Positions 47,497 through 56,288 of a stretch of 64,000 nt of DNA are shown here, one piece after another; position 1 is the stretch's first letter; each line of letters starts with the position of its first letter. Source of the DNA: Fictibacillus norfolkensis (GTDB taxonomy: Bacteria > Bacillota > Bacilli > Bacillales > Fictibacillaceae); contig NZ_JACSQM010000001.1 in NCBI RefSeq assembly GCF_014836645.1, positions 186,001 through 250,000 of the forward strand. Direction: 5' to 3'. The position numbers were made by a program, and so were the translations under genes. Below the pieces are notes generated by a model. That model ran no database searches, was not told the origin of the DNA, and was given only the letters and a program-made list of their open reading frames with translations.

Positions 47497-48672
47497 TAGT
47501 GAATCTAAACTTTGTTTAATATCATCCCAAATATCTTCCCATGCTTCTAAGCCAACCGATAAGCGCAGAAGCTGATCAGTGATGCCCATCTGAAGTCGAT
47601 TCTCCTCAGGTACGACAGCATGTGTCATTGTAGCAGGATGTTGGATGAGTGTTTCAGCATCACCAAGACTAACAGCGATCTTAATGAGTCTTAAATGGTT
47701 CATAAACTTTTGGGCGATTACTTTATCTCCTCTTATCTCAAAGCTGATGAGACCCCCAGCGTTCAACATTTGTGAGTTCGCTAGCTCATATTGAGGGAAG
47801 TCCGGATCACCCGGATACAATACTCGATTTACCGAAGGATGTTTCTTTAACAAGTCTGCAAGTTTCTTTGCATTCTCACAATGACGGTCCATTCGTACAG
47901 GCAGTGTCTTGATTCCTCTTAAAAGCAGCCAAGCATCAAAAGGAGACATGACCCCTCCAATATCCTTTTGAGTGGTCATTGCAAGGTGACTCATCATTTC
48001 TTGCCTACCGACCGCCAGACCTCCGATTACATCTCCATGACCACATAGATATTTCGTGGCACTGTGCAAAACAATATCGCACCCTAATTCGAGTGGACGC
48101 TGTAGGTAAGGAGATGAAAACGTATTATCAACAACAACTGGAATATTATATTCTTTCGCGATTCTTGCTACCATACTCAGATCAACAAGTTTCATGGTAG
48201 GATTTATCGGAGATTCAATATAGATGACCGCAGTATGATCGTTGATCGCTGAACGTATCGATTCCTCATCGTTCATAGGATGAAAATTATGTGTAATATG
48301 ATATTTTTCTTCCATAAGTTGTAACAAGCCAAAGGTACACCCATATACTCCTTCTGAACAGAGAATATGATCACCGGTTTTCGTTAAGCCAAGCAGAATG
48401 GCTGAAACTGCAGCCATACCAGATCCAAACGCTAAACCTTTTTCCCCTTTTTCCATCGCTGCGATCCGCTCTTCTAACATTGCAACCGTCGGATTGCTGA
48501 GTCTTGAATAGATATAACCTTCCTGCTCTCCTGCAAATCGTGCAGCACCCGTTTCCGCGCTATCAAAAACAAAAGTTGAAGTTTGAAAAATAGGAGGAGC
48601 TAGACTTCCATAATGCTGTTCTGCGTTATACCCCTTATGAATCACATCTGTTTCAAAGCGTTTTGTATCCAT
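47494..48672 (-). CDS. megL: Methionine gamma-lyase (Cys/Met metabolism PLP family)
   Basis: PLP enzyme of 392 aa. The PLP-lysine is in HSATKYLCGHGD. The segment YGCTF carries a cysteine (C112) at the position of the active-site cysteine that marks methionine gamma-lyases, whereas cystathionine enzymes usually lack it. The likely reaction is methionine to methanethiol, ammonia and 2-oxobutyrate. The ATG with GGAGAAG upstream replaces a 45-codon in-frame extension that has no site and spans the cre-like sequence. Cystathionine gamma-lyase remains possible. Confidence 0.82.
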   Translation of the reverse strand: MDTKRFETDVIHKGYNAEQHYGSLAPPIFQTSTFVFDSAETGAARFAGEQEGYIYSRLSNPTVAMLEERIAAMEKGEKGLAFGSGMAAVSAILLGLTKTGDHILCSEGVYGCTFGLLQLMEEKYHITHNFHPMNDEESIRSAINDHTAVIYIESPINPTMKLVDLSMVARIAKEYNIPVVVDNTFSSPYLQRPLELGCDIVLHSATKYLCGHGDVIGGLAVGRQEMMSHLAMTTQKDIGGVMSPFDAWLLLRGIKTLPVRMDRHCENAKKLADLLKKHPSVNRVLYPGDPDFPQYELANSQMLNAGGLISFEIRGDKVIAQKFMNHLRLIKIAVSLGDAETLIQHPATMTHAVVPEENRLQMGITDQLLRLSVGLEAWEDIWDDIKQSLDSL

Positions 48673-48702
48673 TTTTACTTCTCCTTTGAAGGCAATATAA
48701 AA

Positions 48703-48716
48703 TGTAAGCGCTTTCT
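48703..48716 (-). promoter_or_regulatory. Cre-like site before megL
   Basis: TGTAAGCGCTTTCT agrees with 13 of 14 positions of TGWNANCGNTNWCA and lies about 30 bp before the megL start codon. Confidence 0.6.
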
Positions 48717-48790
48717 TATTTATATCATATATGAATTTTAATACTTTTACAATTTGTCCTGATAAATGTTTTATGAATATGGCGATCAGG

Positions 48791-48820
48791 TTGACATCGA
48801 AGAGCAAAAAAGCTTATACT
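48791..48820 (+). promoter_or_regulatory. SigA promoter of rpsD
   Basis: TTGACA and TATACT separated by 18 bp; predicted start near 48827. Confidence 0.85.
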
Positions 48821-48826
48821 ATTCTT

Positions 48827-49018
48827 TGTGTAAAATAAGCGGCACTGTGTCCATCATTTGTTTTTATTTTGTACTCAGGTTTTTATTAATCTGGGAACAT
48901 CGCGTAGCTTCATAGGCTGCTGAAGTGAAGATGTTTTTCATACAAAATATGCTCATGAAAAGGCCATAGTCACTGTTGTTGTTTTAACACAAACAAACAC
49001 GTGAAGGAGGAGTCAATT
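48827..49018 (+). promoter_or_regulatory. rpsD leader RNA (probable S4-binding autoregulatory element)
   Basis: About 190 untranslated bases with paired segments (CTCAG with CTGGG near 48875-48895; TTTTCAT with ATGAAAA near 48935-48960). In B. subtilis and relatives the rpsD leader binds S4 and represses its own translation. Identity is inferred from position and length; no alignment was possible. Confidence 0.6.
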
Positions 49019-49621
49019 ATGGCTCGATATACAGGTTCAACATGGAAAGTTTCTCGTCGTCTTGGAATTTCTCTAAGCGGAACTGGGAAAGAACTTTCTA
49101 AGCGTCCATACGCACCAGGACAACATGGTCCAACTCAACGTAAAAAAATCTCTGAATACGGTTTACAATTACAAGAGAAGCAAAAGCTTCGTTACATGTA
49201 CGGTGTAAACGAGCGTCAATTCCGCCGCATTTTTGATGATGCTGGTAAAATGACTGGTATCCACGGTGAAAACTTCATGATTCTTTTAGAATCTCGTCTA
49301 GACAACGTAGTTTACCGTCTTGGTCTTGCTCGTACGCGTCGTGCATCTCGTCAATTAGTAAACCACGGTCACATCACAGTAAACGGCAAGCGTGTTGATA
49401 TCGCTTCTTACCGTCTATCTGCTGGCGATGTAATCGGTGTTCGTGAAAAATCTCGCAACTCATCTGCTATTAAAGAAGCGATCGAAGTAAACAACTTCGT
49501 ACCTGATTTCTTAACATTTGATGAAAACAAATTGGAAGGTACTTTCACTCGCTTACCAGAGCGTTCTGAACTTCCTGCTGAGATCACAGAACAACTTATC
49601 GTTGAATACTACTCTCGTTAA
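49019..49621 (+). CDS. rpsD: Ribosomal protein S4
   Basis: Primary binding protein of 16S rRNA, 200 aa. It begins [15 protein letters not shown] and has the S4 RNA-binding domain ([37 protein letters not shown], about 90-130). GGAGG lies seven bases before the ATG. It is a lone gene away from the large ribosomal operons, as in B. subtilis, with strong promoter, leader and terminator. Confidence 0.98.
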   Translation: MARYTGSTWKVSRRLGISLSGTGKELSKRPYAPGQHGPTQRKKISEYGLQLQEKQKLRYMYGVNERQFRRIFDDAGKMTGIHGENFMILLESRLDNVVYRLGLARTRRASRQLVNHGHITVNGKRVDIASYRLSAGDVIGVREKSRNSSAIKEAIEVNNFVPDFLTFDENKLEGTFTRLPERSELPAEITEQLIVEYYSR

Positions 49622-49631
49622 TCTGAGTAAA

Positions 49632-49672
49632 GAAACCCCTAACACCTTTTTAAAGGTATTAGGGGGTTTTTT
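49632..49672 (+). terminator. Terminator of rpsD
   Basis: AACCCCTAA-ACCTTT/AAAGGT-TTAGGGG stem followed by seven T; could serve both strands. Confidence 0.9.
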
Positions 49673-49676
49673 TATT

Positions 49677-50606
49677 TTATAAAAGTTCTTTAAACCTACT
49701 TGCTTGTGACTCTAATTGTCGTGCAGAATTTTCAATACCTATGAACTCTTGCATCGCTTGTTCAATTAATTTCTTGTTTTTCGTTATTCCTTCTTGTGAT
49801 CGGTGAGTCACATCATTGATCTTGTTTATCTCACCTGTGATTCCTGAAATATGTGCATTCACTTCTTGGATAGAATCTTGCACGCGAGTAGCAAGCTTTC
49901 TAACTTCAACCGCTACCACATTAAACCCTCTTCCGTGATCACCAGCTCTTGCAGCTTCTATCGCTGCGTTTAAGGCTAACAAATTGGTTTGTGCTGCAAT
50001 CTCACGAATCGTCTTAACGATATCCTCTATAGAAGTAGCTTGTTTTTTCAAAGATTCTAGAATCAATAAATTTTGTTGAGACTCAGATACTAGTTTTTCA
50101 GTAGATATCGAGATCTCGTTACTTTTCTTTAATCCTTCTTCTGCGCGTGTAAGCAACTCTAGAGACATTTGTTGAAGATTAGATGCAACTGTAATCGTAT
50201 TATTTTCTCTATTCGTAATATCTGTAGCGATTTTCACAACAGCTGACACTTTATGATTTTCGTCTAGGACTGGTGTATACGTAGCTTCTAACCAAATCAA
50301 ACGCTTTGATTTCGTTACACGTTGTATCTTTTCTTGAAATGTTTTACCTTCTCTTAGACTTCTCCAAAACCGATCATATTCACCGCTTCGCAAAAACTCT
50401 TCTGTGCAAAATTGCTTATGAACCAATAACGGCATCTCATCAACATGGTATTCCACCGTTGTTGCGAAATTTTCATTTGCCCACAGTACTTTTCCATAAG
50501 GGTCAAATTCAATCATTGCTACTGATCGATCAATCGCTGCTAGTACAGCGCTTTCATTCAATACTTGCGAGCTCTTTGTAGAGCTGTTATTGCTCAATGT
50601 TATCAT
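49677..50606 (-). CDS. Soluble PAS-domain methyl-accepting chemotaxis protein
   Basis: 309 aa without membrane segment. An N-terminal PAS domain (about 20-130, with [16 protein letters not shown] and [12 protein letters not shown]) leads into a shortened chemoreceptor signalling domain. The highly conserved tip [29 protein letters not shown] (about 200-228) is intact. It may sense redox, energy or a ligand in the cytoplasm and act through CheA/CheW. GGGG lies before the ATG. Not found here in B. subtilis, so it may be an accessory insertion. Confidence 0.88.
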   Translation of the reverse strand: MITLSNNSSTKSSQVLNESAVLAAIDRSVAMIEFDPYGKVLWANENFATTVEYHVDEMPLLVHKQFCTEEFLRSGEYDRFWRSLREGKTFQEKIQRVTKSKRLIWLEATYTPVLDENHKVSAVVKIATDITNRENNTITVASNLQQMSLELLTRAEEGLKKSNEISISTEKLVSESQQNLLILESLKKQATSIEDIVKTIREIAAQTNLLALNAAIEAARAGDHGRGFNVVAVEVRKLATRVQDSIQEVNAHISGITGEINKINDVTHRSQEGITKNKKLIEQAMQEFIGIENSARQLESQASRFKELL

Positions 50607-50693
50607 TGTTGCATCCCCATCTTTTAGTTTTTATTTCTAATATTATACTACTAAGGAACTAATTACTAATTTAATGTTCTATGAATATAATAA

Positions 50694-50728
50694 AAAATCC
50701 ACACAGCATGCTGCATGGATTTTTACTT
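50694..50728 (-). terminator. Terminator of the aldo/keto reductase gene
   Basis: AAAAATCCA-GCAGC/GCTG-TGGATTTTTT hairpin on the - strand. Confidence 0.85.
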
Positions 50729-50754
50729 ATTTATGGGTGATTTTCAAGTATGGA

Positions 50755-51657
50755 TCAGTCTACTTCTTTCCCCATACTTTCTTGTAAAATATAGAACCAT
50801 TGCTCGCGTGTTAATGGTAAGTTTGCTGCATTTACAGCTGCTTCAATACGGTTCATTTTTCCGCTTCCTACGATCGGCATGATCTGTGAAGGATGCATTA
50901 ACAGCCACGCGTAAGCGACTTCATCAATGGAAGTTGCTTCTGTTTCACTAGCCACTTTTTCTAATGCCTTTTTCACGCGTACCGCTTTCTCATCGTTGCC
51001 TTTAAACAATCTTCCTCCAGCAAGAGGAGACCACGCCATCGGTCTTACTTTTTCTTTTTGAAGGTGGTTGAGGGTACCGTCAAAGAACGGCTGTTCATGA
51101 AGAACAGATAACTCGATCTGATTCGTAACAAGTGGGCCATTGTACTTACTCTGAAGCATTTCCATTTGTTTAGGTGTGAAGTTAGAAACACCGAAATGTC
51201 TCACTTTTCCCTCTTTTCTTAAGATGTGAAACGCTTCTGCTGTTTCAGCTGGGTCCATAAACGGATCTGGGCGATGAATCAATAGTACATCTACAAAATC
51301 TGTGTTCATTTTTTTCAATGAATTTTCTGCAGAAGATATGATATGTTCTTTACTCGTATCATAGGATTTTATCGTATGCTCAGGACGATTTTCAGATATG
51401 AGTTTAATGCCACACTTCGTCACGATCTGAATTTCTTGTCGTAAGGATGGTTTGAGAGCTAGTGCTTGTCCAAACAGCTCTTCACACATGTAATTACCAT
51501 AAATATCAGCATGATCAAACGTTGTAATTCCTGCTTCTATACATCGTTCCATAAGTGAAAGAAGCTCTTCAGGTGAGAGATTCCATTCTGTTAAACGCCA
51601 ATGACCATGAACAATCTGTGAAAACTGAAGGTCTTCTGCTAATTGAATTTTCTTCAA
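50755..51657 (-). CDS. Aldo/keto reductase
   Basis: NADPH-dependent oxidoreductase of about 301 aa. The catalytic tetrad residues lie in TTFDHADIYGNYMCEELFG (Asp, Tyr), VTKCGIK (Lys) and LIHRPDP (His). The cofactor part MPIVGSGKMNRIEAAV is near the C-terminus. The start is TTG, with AAGGGGTG eight bases upstream; the earlier in-frame codons overlap a hairpin. The substrate is unknown. It follows tyrS by about 60 bp. Confidence 0.9.
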   Translation of the reverse strand: MKKIQLAEDLQFSQIVHGHWRLTEWNLSPEELLSLMERCIEAGITTFDHADIYGNYMCEELFGQALALKPSLRQEIQIVTKCGIKLISENRPEHTIKSYDTSKEHIISSAENSLKKMNTDFVDVLLIHRPDPFMDPAETAEAFHILRKEGKVRHFGVSNFTPKQMEMLQSKYNGPLVTNQIELSVLHEQPFFDGTLNHLQKEKVRPMAWSPLAGGRLFKGNDEKAVRVKKALEKVASETEATSIDEVAYAWLLMHPSQIMPIVGSGKMNRIEAAVNAANLPLTREQWFYILQESMGKEVD

Positions 51658-51686
51658 AACAAACACACCCCTTAATAAAGTTTGAG

Positions 51687-51712
51687 AGGAACCCCGTTTC
51701 AACAGGGTTCCT
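51687..51712 (-). other. Hairpin between tyrS and the aldo/keto reductase gene
   Basis: AGGAACCC/GGGTTCCT with a 10-base loop. On the - strand it lacks a good T run, so termination after tyrS may be incomplete. Confidence 0.55.
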
Positions 51713-51720
51713 GCTCTTTT

Positions 51721-52980
51721 TTAGTATCTGATCAACGTATACTTTTTCTTGCCGCGTCGGATGATGACAAACTTATTTTCGATACGGTCGTTCTCACCAA
51801 TCATATAAGCTGTATCTTGAACCTTTTCGCCATTGATTGATACAGCTCCATTCGTAACATCTTCTCTAGCCTGTCTTTTAGATGGAGAAATCTTAGCATC
51901 AACAAGAAGGTCTACAATGTTTACCGCTTCCGTATTAGGAGCGTTGAACGAAGGAACGTCCTTGAACCCTTGTTCGATCTCAGCAGCCGTTAAATCAGAC
52001 AAATTTCCACTGAAGAGAGCTTCAGTGATCTTTACTGCTTGTTTGTATGCTGCTTCACCGTGAACTAAAGCTGTTACCTCTCGTCCTAACGCTTTTTGAG
52101 CTTCACGTCTTTCTGGTTCTTCAGCTAAGGATTTTTCAAGAGCTTCAATTTCTTCTTTAGATAAGAATGTGAAGTATTTTAGCCAGTTGATTACATCAGC
52201 GTCTGCTGCGTTTACCCAGAACTGGTAGAACTCGTATGGAGTCGTTTTTTCTGCATCTAGCCAAATCGTTCCTGATGCTGTTTTACCAAACTTCGTTCCA
52301 TCCGCTTTAGTGATGAGCGGAATCGTTAGTCCAAATGCTTTTTCTTCCTCACCAGAACGACGGATCAATTCCATCCCAGCCGTAATATTCCCCCACTGGT
52401 CACTTCCACCTATTTGAAGTTTTACGTTTTCTTTTTGGAAGAGATTAAGAAAATCATACGATTGTAAAATCATGTATGAGAACTCGGTAAAAGAGATACC
52501 CGCTTCTAAACGAGAGTCAACAGAATCCTTGGCAAGCATGTAGTTAACTGAGAAATTCTTTCCTACATCACGAAGAAACTCAATCATCGTGAGTTGACTT
52601 AACCATTCATAGTTATTCACTGTTCTCGCTGGATTAGTTTCTCTTTCAAAATCAAGCAGTCTTGAAAGCTGATTTTTAATCTTGTCTGTCCATTGAACAA
52701 CGATCTCAGCTTCATTCAATGTTCGTTCTGTCTGTCTGCCACTTGGATCACCAATCAAACCTGTTCCACCGCCAACTAATGCAAACGGCTGATGTCCAGC
52801 TTCTTGGAATCGTTTGAGTGTAAGGATCGGTAACAGATTTCCGATGTGAAGACTGTCTGCAGTTGGATCGAATCCGCAATAAAGCTTTACGATTCCCTTT
52901 TCAAGTTCTTTTTGTAGCCCCTCTTGATCCGTTACTTGATTAAGAAGACCTCTAAATTCTAGATCTTGTAGAATATTCAT
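51721..52980 (-). CDS. tyrS: Tyrosyl-tRNA synthetase
   Basis: Class I synthetase of 419 aa. It has the HIGH-like motif (DSLHIGNLLPI, about 40-50) and the KMSKS-like KFGKTASG (about 230), plus a C-terminal S4-like domain (ISPSKRQAREDVTNGAVSINGEKV). Expression is controlled by the upstream Tyr T-box. In B. subtilis tyrS is likewise next to rpsD and acsA. Confidence 0.97.
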   Translation of the reverse strand: MNILQDLEFRGLLNQVTDQEGLQKELEKGIVKLYCGFDPTADSLHIGNLLPILTLKRFQEAGHQPFALVGGGTGLIGDPSGRQTERTLNEAEIVVQWTDKIKNQLSRLLDFERETNPARTVNNYEWLSQLTMIEFLRDVGKNFSVNYMLAKDSVDSRLEAGISFTEFSYMILQSYDFLNLFQKENVKLQIGGSDQWGNITAGMELIRRSGEEEKAFGLTIPLITKADGTKFGKTASGTIWLDAEKTTPYEFYQFWVNAADADVINWLKYFTFLSKEEIEALEKSLAEEPERREAQKALGREVTALVHGEAAYKQAVKITEALFSGNLSDLTAAEIEQGFKDVPSFNAPNTEAVNIVDLLVDAKISPSKRQAREDVTNGAVSINGEKVQDTAYMIGENDRIENKFVIIRRGKKKYTLIRY

Positions 52981-53027
52981 TCCTATCTTTCCTTCCGTTG
53001 TTTAATGATGATGATGTTTAATAACAA

Positions 53028-53280
53028 TAAAAAAAGTCCCTCTCCAGTTGGAAAGGGACGTGATGACAATCTCGCGGTACCACCCTAATTAAAAGCCAAA
53101 CTATTGGCTTTTCACTTCATTTCGTAACGGTTTTATCCGTTCTCTGCTACTTAATCGTTCACAGAGACAGCTCCAGGAGGTAATTCACAGTATGCCTTTG
53201 CACTGGTTCGCATCAACCACCAGCTTTCTGAAACAGGGAGACACCTGCTACTCATTCCTATCTTCGCTTTCAACATATAA
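53028..53280 (-). promoter_or_regulatory. T-box riboswitch (tyrosine) of tyrS
   Basis: The 14-base T-box AGGGTGGTACCGCG is present at about 53072-53085 on the - strand. It is followed by the terminator stem GTCCCTTTCC/GGAGAGGGAC and seven T (53034-53060). Upstream is a stem I region with the conserved GGTGGTTGATGCGAACCAG and the specifier stretch GGCATACTGTGAA, in which TAC reads tyrosine. A promoter precedes it. Confidence 0.93.
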
Positions 53281-53294
53281 TAATCTTCATTTAT

Positions 53295-53324
53295 TTTTAC
53301 CACACAGATGAATTTCATGTCAAT
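53295..53324 (-). promoter_or_regulatory. Promoter of the tyrS T-box transcript
   Basis: TTGACA and TAAAAA on the - strand, 18 bp apart; the start would lie close to the first T-box bases. Confidence 0.6.
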
Positions 53325-53397
53325 CTTCATCTTCAAAAACGGTGTTCTATCATAAATCGACCTTATGTTATAATACACGAGGGGGAGGGATTACCAA

Positions 53398-56265
53398 ATG
53401 ATGTCTCATTTTGATGAACTGAAGCAAAAATGGGAGAAATTTGTCCACTTTTTGAAGGAAAAAGGAATTATTCGAACAGCACGAATTACATATAACGTCA
53501 CTTGGAACATGTTCTTGATCGTAACTGTACTACTTATCCTCGGAGGTGTTTTCGCAGCAGGTGTTGGAGCTGGTTTCTTCGCTTCACTCGTAAAAGACGA
53601 ACCTGTACGAGCACACACTTCTATGAAAGAAGATATTTATAATTACGAAGAAACGAGTACCGCTTATTTTGCTAATAAAACGTACCTAGGGAAGCTTCAA
53701 TCTGATCTGGATAGACATGAGATAAGTTTAAACGAAGTTTCTCCTTACGTGTTAAAGGCTGTTATATCAACAGAAGATCAATATTTTTATGAACATGAGG
53801 GTGTTGTGCCAAAAGCCATCTTCCGCGCCATGTTCCAAGAGTTTTCTGGTGCTTCTGTTGTTACAGGAGGTAGTACACTCACTCAACAACTTATCAAAAA
53901 TCAAATTCTAACGAATGAAGTATCTTTTGATCGAAAAGCTAAAGAAATTTTATTAGCCATGAGACTTGAAAAAGTACTTAAGAAGGATGAGATTCTAGAA
54001 GCTTATTTAAACATCGTACCTTACGGAAGAAATTCTTCCGGTCGAAATGTTGCCGGAATACAAGCTGCTGCAGAAGGTGTTTTTGGAGTACCTGCTTCCA
54101 AACTAAACCTAGCTCAATCCGCTTATCTATCTGGACTTCCAAAGAACCCTTTCGTTTATACCCCTTTTAATAAAGGTGGAGAGCAAAAGGAAGACATGAC
54201 TGCTGGAATAAAGCGTATGCAAACTGTTCTTAGCCGCATGTTATCTGCCGGTTCCATTACACAAGCTGAATATGATGAAGCTATGAAATATGATATTAAG
54301 AAGAATCTTACAACAAAAAAGCAGTCTTCGTTTGAAAGATATCCATACTTAACAGTTGAAATTCAAAGACGTACAGTAGAATTACTAACAAAATTGAATG
54401 CTGAAAAAGATGGGAAGAAACTAAGCGATTTAAGTGCTGAGGAATTCAAAGAGTATGAGGATAATGCTCGTACTCAAGTTAGACAAAAGGGAATTAAAAT
54501 TTTCACAACCATAGATCAAAAAATATACGACGATATGCAACAGGTAGTAAAAAATGATAATTTATTCGGTCCTGCTAATCAATACGTGTATAACAGCAAA
54601 GGACAAAGAATCAAACTTGATAAGCCCGAGCCTGAAGAAGTCGGTGCAACGCTTATAGAAAACAAGACAGGAAAGATCATCAGCTTTGTTGGCGGGCGTG
54701 ATTTTAACCGTGAACAAACCAACCATGCGATGAGAGCTCCTCGTCAAAACGGATCAACAATGAAACCATTGCTTGCTTATTCTTACGCTTTAGAAACTGG
54801 TAAAGTTCAACCAGGCTCAATCGTACCTGATACACCGATTGCTTTAGGAACATGGAAGCCAAATAACTATGATATGGATTTTGATGGTCTCGTTTCGGTT
54901 CGACATTCATTAAAAAAATCGAGGAACATACCAGCTATTAAATCTTATCAGCGTGTCGATCATATGAAAGCAACCGAAAAGCTGATGCAGATGGGTGTAA
55001 CAAGCCTTACAAAGGGTGATCGCACACAAAATGCAATGGCTCTAGGTGCCTTAGATGTAGGAATCACCGTTGAAGAAAACGTTAACGCTTTCTCTACCTT
55101 TGCAAACGGAGGGAATTTTGTTGATGCATACATGATTGAGCGCATAGAGTCTAATGATGGTGAAGTCATCTACCAACACAAGAGTGAAGCAAAACCCGTT
55201 TATAGTGCACAAACATCCTATCTATTAATTGACATGATGAGAGATGTTCTGTCTTCTGGAACAGCTTCTGGTGTTCCTCGCAAACTAGCTTTCCAATCGG
55301 ATTGGGCTGGGAAGACAGGAACTACAAATGCTGATAAAGACTCTTGGTTTGTAGCATCCAATCCTAACGTTACGTTTGGTGTTTGGATAGGTTATGATAC
55401 ACCAGCTGACCTAGCAGGTAATACAGGACAAAGAAATCAGACGATCTGGGCACAACTCATAAATGCTGCTTATAAAAATTCACCACAACTCGTAGACGCT
55501 GAAAAGCAATTCGCAATGCCTTCAGGAATCGTTCGTCGTGAGATCTGTGGAATATCAGGTAAGCTGCCTTCTGATCTATGCCGAAGTGCTGGACTCGTTA
55601 CGACTGATCTGTTTAATGCGAAGTTCACACCTAACGAAGTGGACGACACGCTTACAAAAGGCCGTTATGTACTTGTAGGTGATGCGAAGTACAAAGCACT
55701 TCCGTCTACACCACAAGAGTTCACAAAAGACGGTGTTCTAATTAAGGAAGAATTCCTGCGCGAACTTGGATTAGAAGCACTAAACAAATTAACGAATACA
55801 ACGAATCTATTGAACAACATTGTTCCTGAGAAAGAGTTAAAAGAGAACGGCAAAGTTCCTGCCGCTGTTGCAGGCGCAAAAATGTCGGATGGCGTGCTCT
55901 CATGGGCATCACATGGAGAGAATGATGTAATTGGTTACCGCATCTATCACTCTTCAGATGGCACATCATTTAAGAAGATCGGCTCTGTAACCGCTGATAA
56001 AACTTCTGCAAAAGTACCTGCCGGAATCGTATATGTTACAGCTGTGGATATTGCAGGTAAGGAATCTCCTGCACAAACAAAAGTTCAAGTGGGCGAAAAA
56101 AAACCACCAGCTGAACCACCAACTCCACCAACAGATGGAGACGGAGATAAGCCTGATGAGCCACAAGATCCACCGCCGCCACCAACTGAACCTGCAGATC
56201 CTGGCACTGGCGATCCGCCACCAGCCACAACACAAAACAATAATAAGAAAAAACCCTCGAATTGA
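53398..56265 (+). CDS. Class A penicillin-binding protein (bifunctional)
   Basis: 955 aa, peptidoglycan glycosyltransferase and transpeptidase. In order: short cytoplasmic start, membrane helix (about 38-62), GT51 domain (STEDQYFYEHEGV near 123, GGSTLTQQLIKN), and a transpeptidase domain with the serine motif GSTMKP (S about 452), SRN (about 508) and KTGTT (about 639). A fibronectin-III-like module follows (about 819-897), then a proline-rich acidic tail. It begins next to the T-box on the opposite strand. B. subtilis does not have this gene here. Confidence 0.93.
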   Translation: MMSHFDELKQKWEKFVHFLKEKGIIRTARITYNVTWNMFLIVTVLLILGGVFAAGVGAGFFASLVKDEPVRAHTSMKEDIYNYEETSTAYFANKTYLGKLQSDLDRHEISLNEVSPYVLKAVISTEDQYFYEHEGVVPKAIFRAMFQEFSGASVVTGGSTLTQQLIKNQILTNEVSFDRKAKEILLAMRLEKVLKKDEILEAYLNIVPYGRNSSGRNVAGIQAAAEGVFGVPASKLNLAQSAYLSGLPKNPFVYTPFNKGGEQKEDMTAGIKRMQTVLSRMLSAGSITQAEYDEAMKYDIKKNLTTKKQSSFERYPYLTVEIQRRTVELLTKLNAEKDGKKLSDLSAEEFKEYEDNARTQVRQKGIKIFTTIDQKIYDDMQQVVKNDNLFGPANQYVYNSKGQRIKLDKPEPEEVGATLIENKTGKIISFVGGRDFNREQTNHAMRAPRQNGSTMKPLLAYSYALETGKVQPGSIVPDTPIALGTWKPNNYDMDFDGLVSVRHSLKKSRNIPAIKSYQRVDHMKATEKLMQMGVTSLTKGDRTQNAMALGALDVGITVEENVNAFSTFANGGNFVDAYMIERIESNDGEVIYQHKSEAKPVYSAQTSYLLIDMMRDVLSSGTASGVPRKLAFQSDWAGKTGTTNADKDSWFVASNPNVTFGVWIGYDTPADLAGNTGQRNQTIWAQLINAAYKNSPQLVDAEKQFAMPSGIVRREICGISGKLPSDLCRSAGLVTTDLFNAKFTPNEVDDTLTKGRYVLVGDAKYKALPSTPQEFTKDGVLIKEEFLRELGLEALNKLTNTTNLLNNIVPEKELKENGKVPAAVAGAKMSDGVLSWASHGENDVIGYRIYHSSDGTSFKKIGSVTADKTSAKVPAGIVYVTAVDIAGKESPAQTKVQVGEKKPPAEPPTPPTDGDGDKPDEPQDPPPPPTEPADPGTGDPPPATTQNNNKKKPSN

Positions 56266-56281
56266 TTTTCGAGGGTTTTTC
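56247..56281. terminator. Bidirectional terminator between the PBP gene and acsA
   Basis: AAAAAACCCTCGAA/TTCGAGGGTTTTT stem; the PBP stop codon lies in its loop. Confidence 0.9.
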
Positions 56282-56288
56282 ATTGTTA

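Noticed and set aside
53151-53378. Open frame of 75 codons on the - strand before tyrS
   Set aside because: It lies in the T-box leader, whose conserved bases and structure explain the sequence; no ribosome site.
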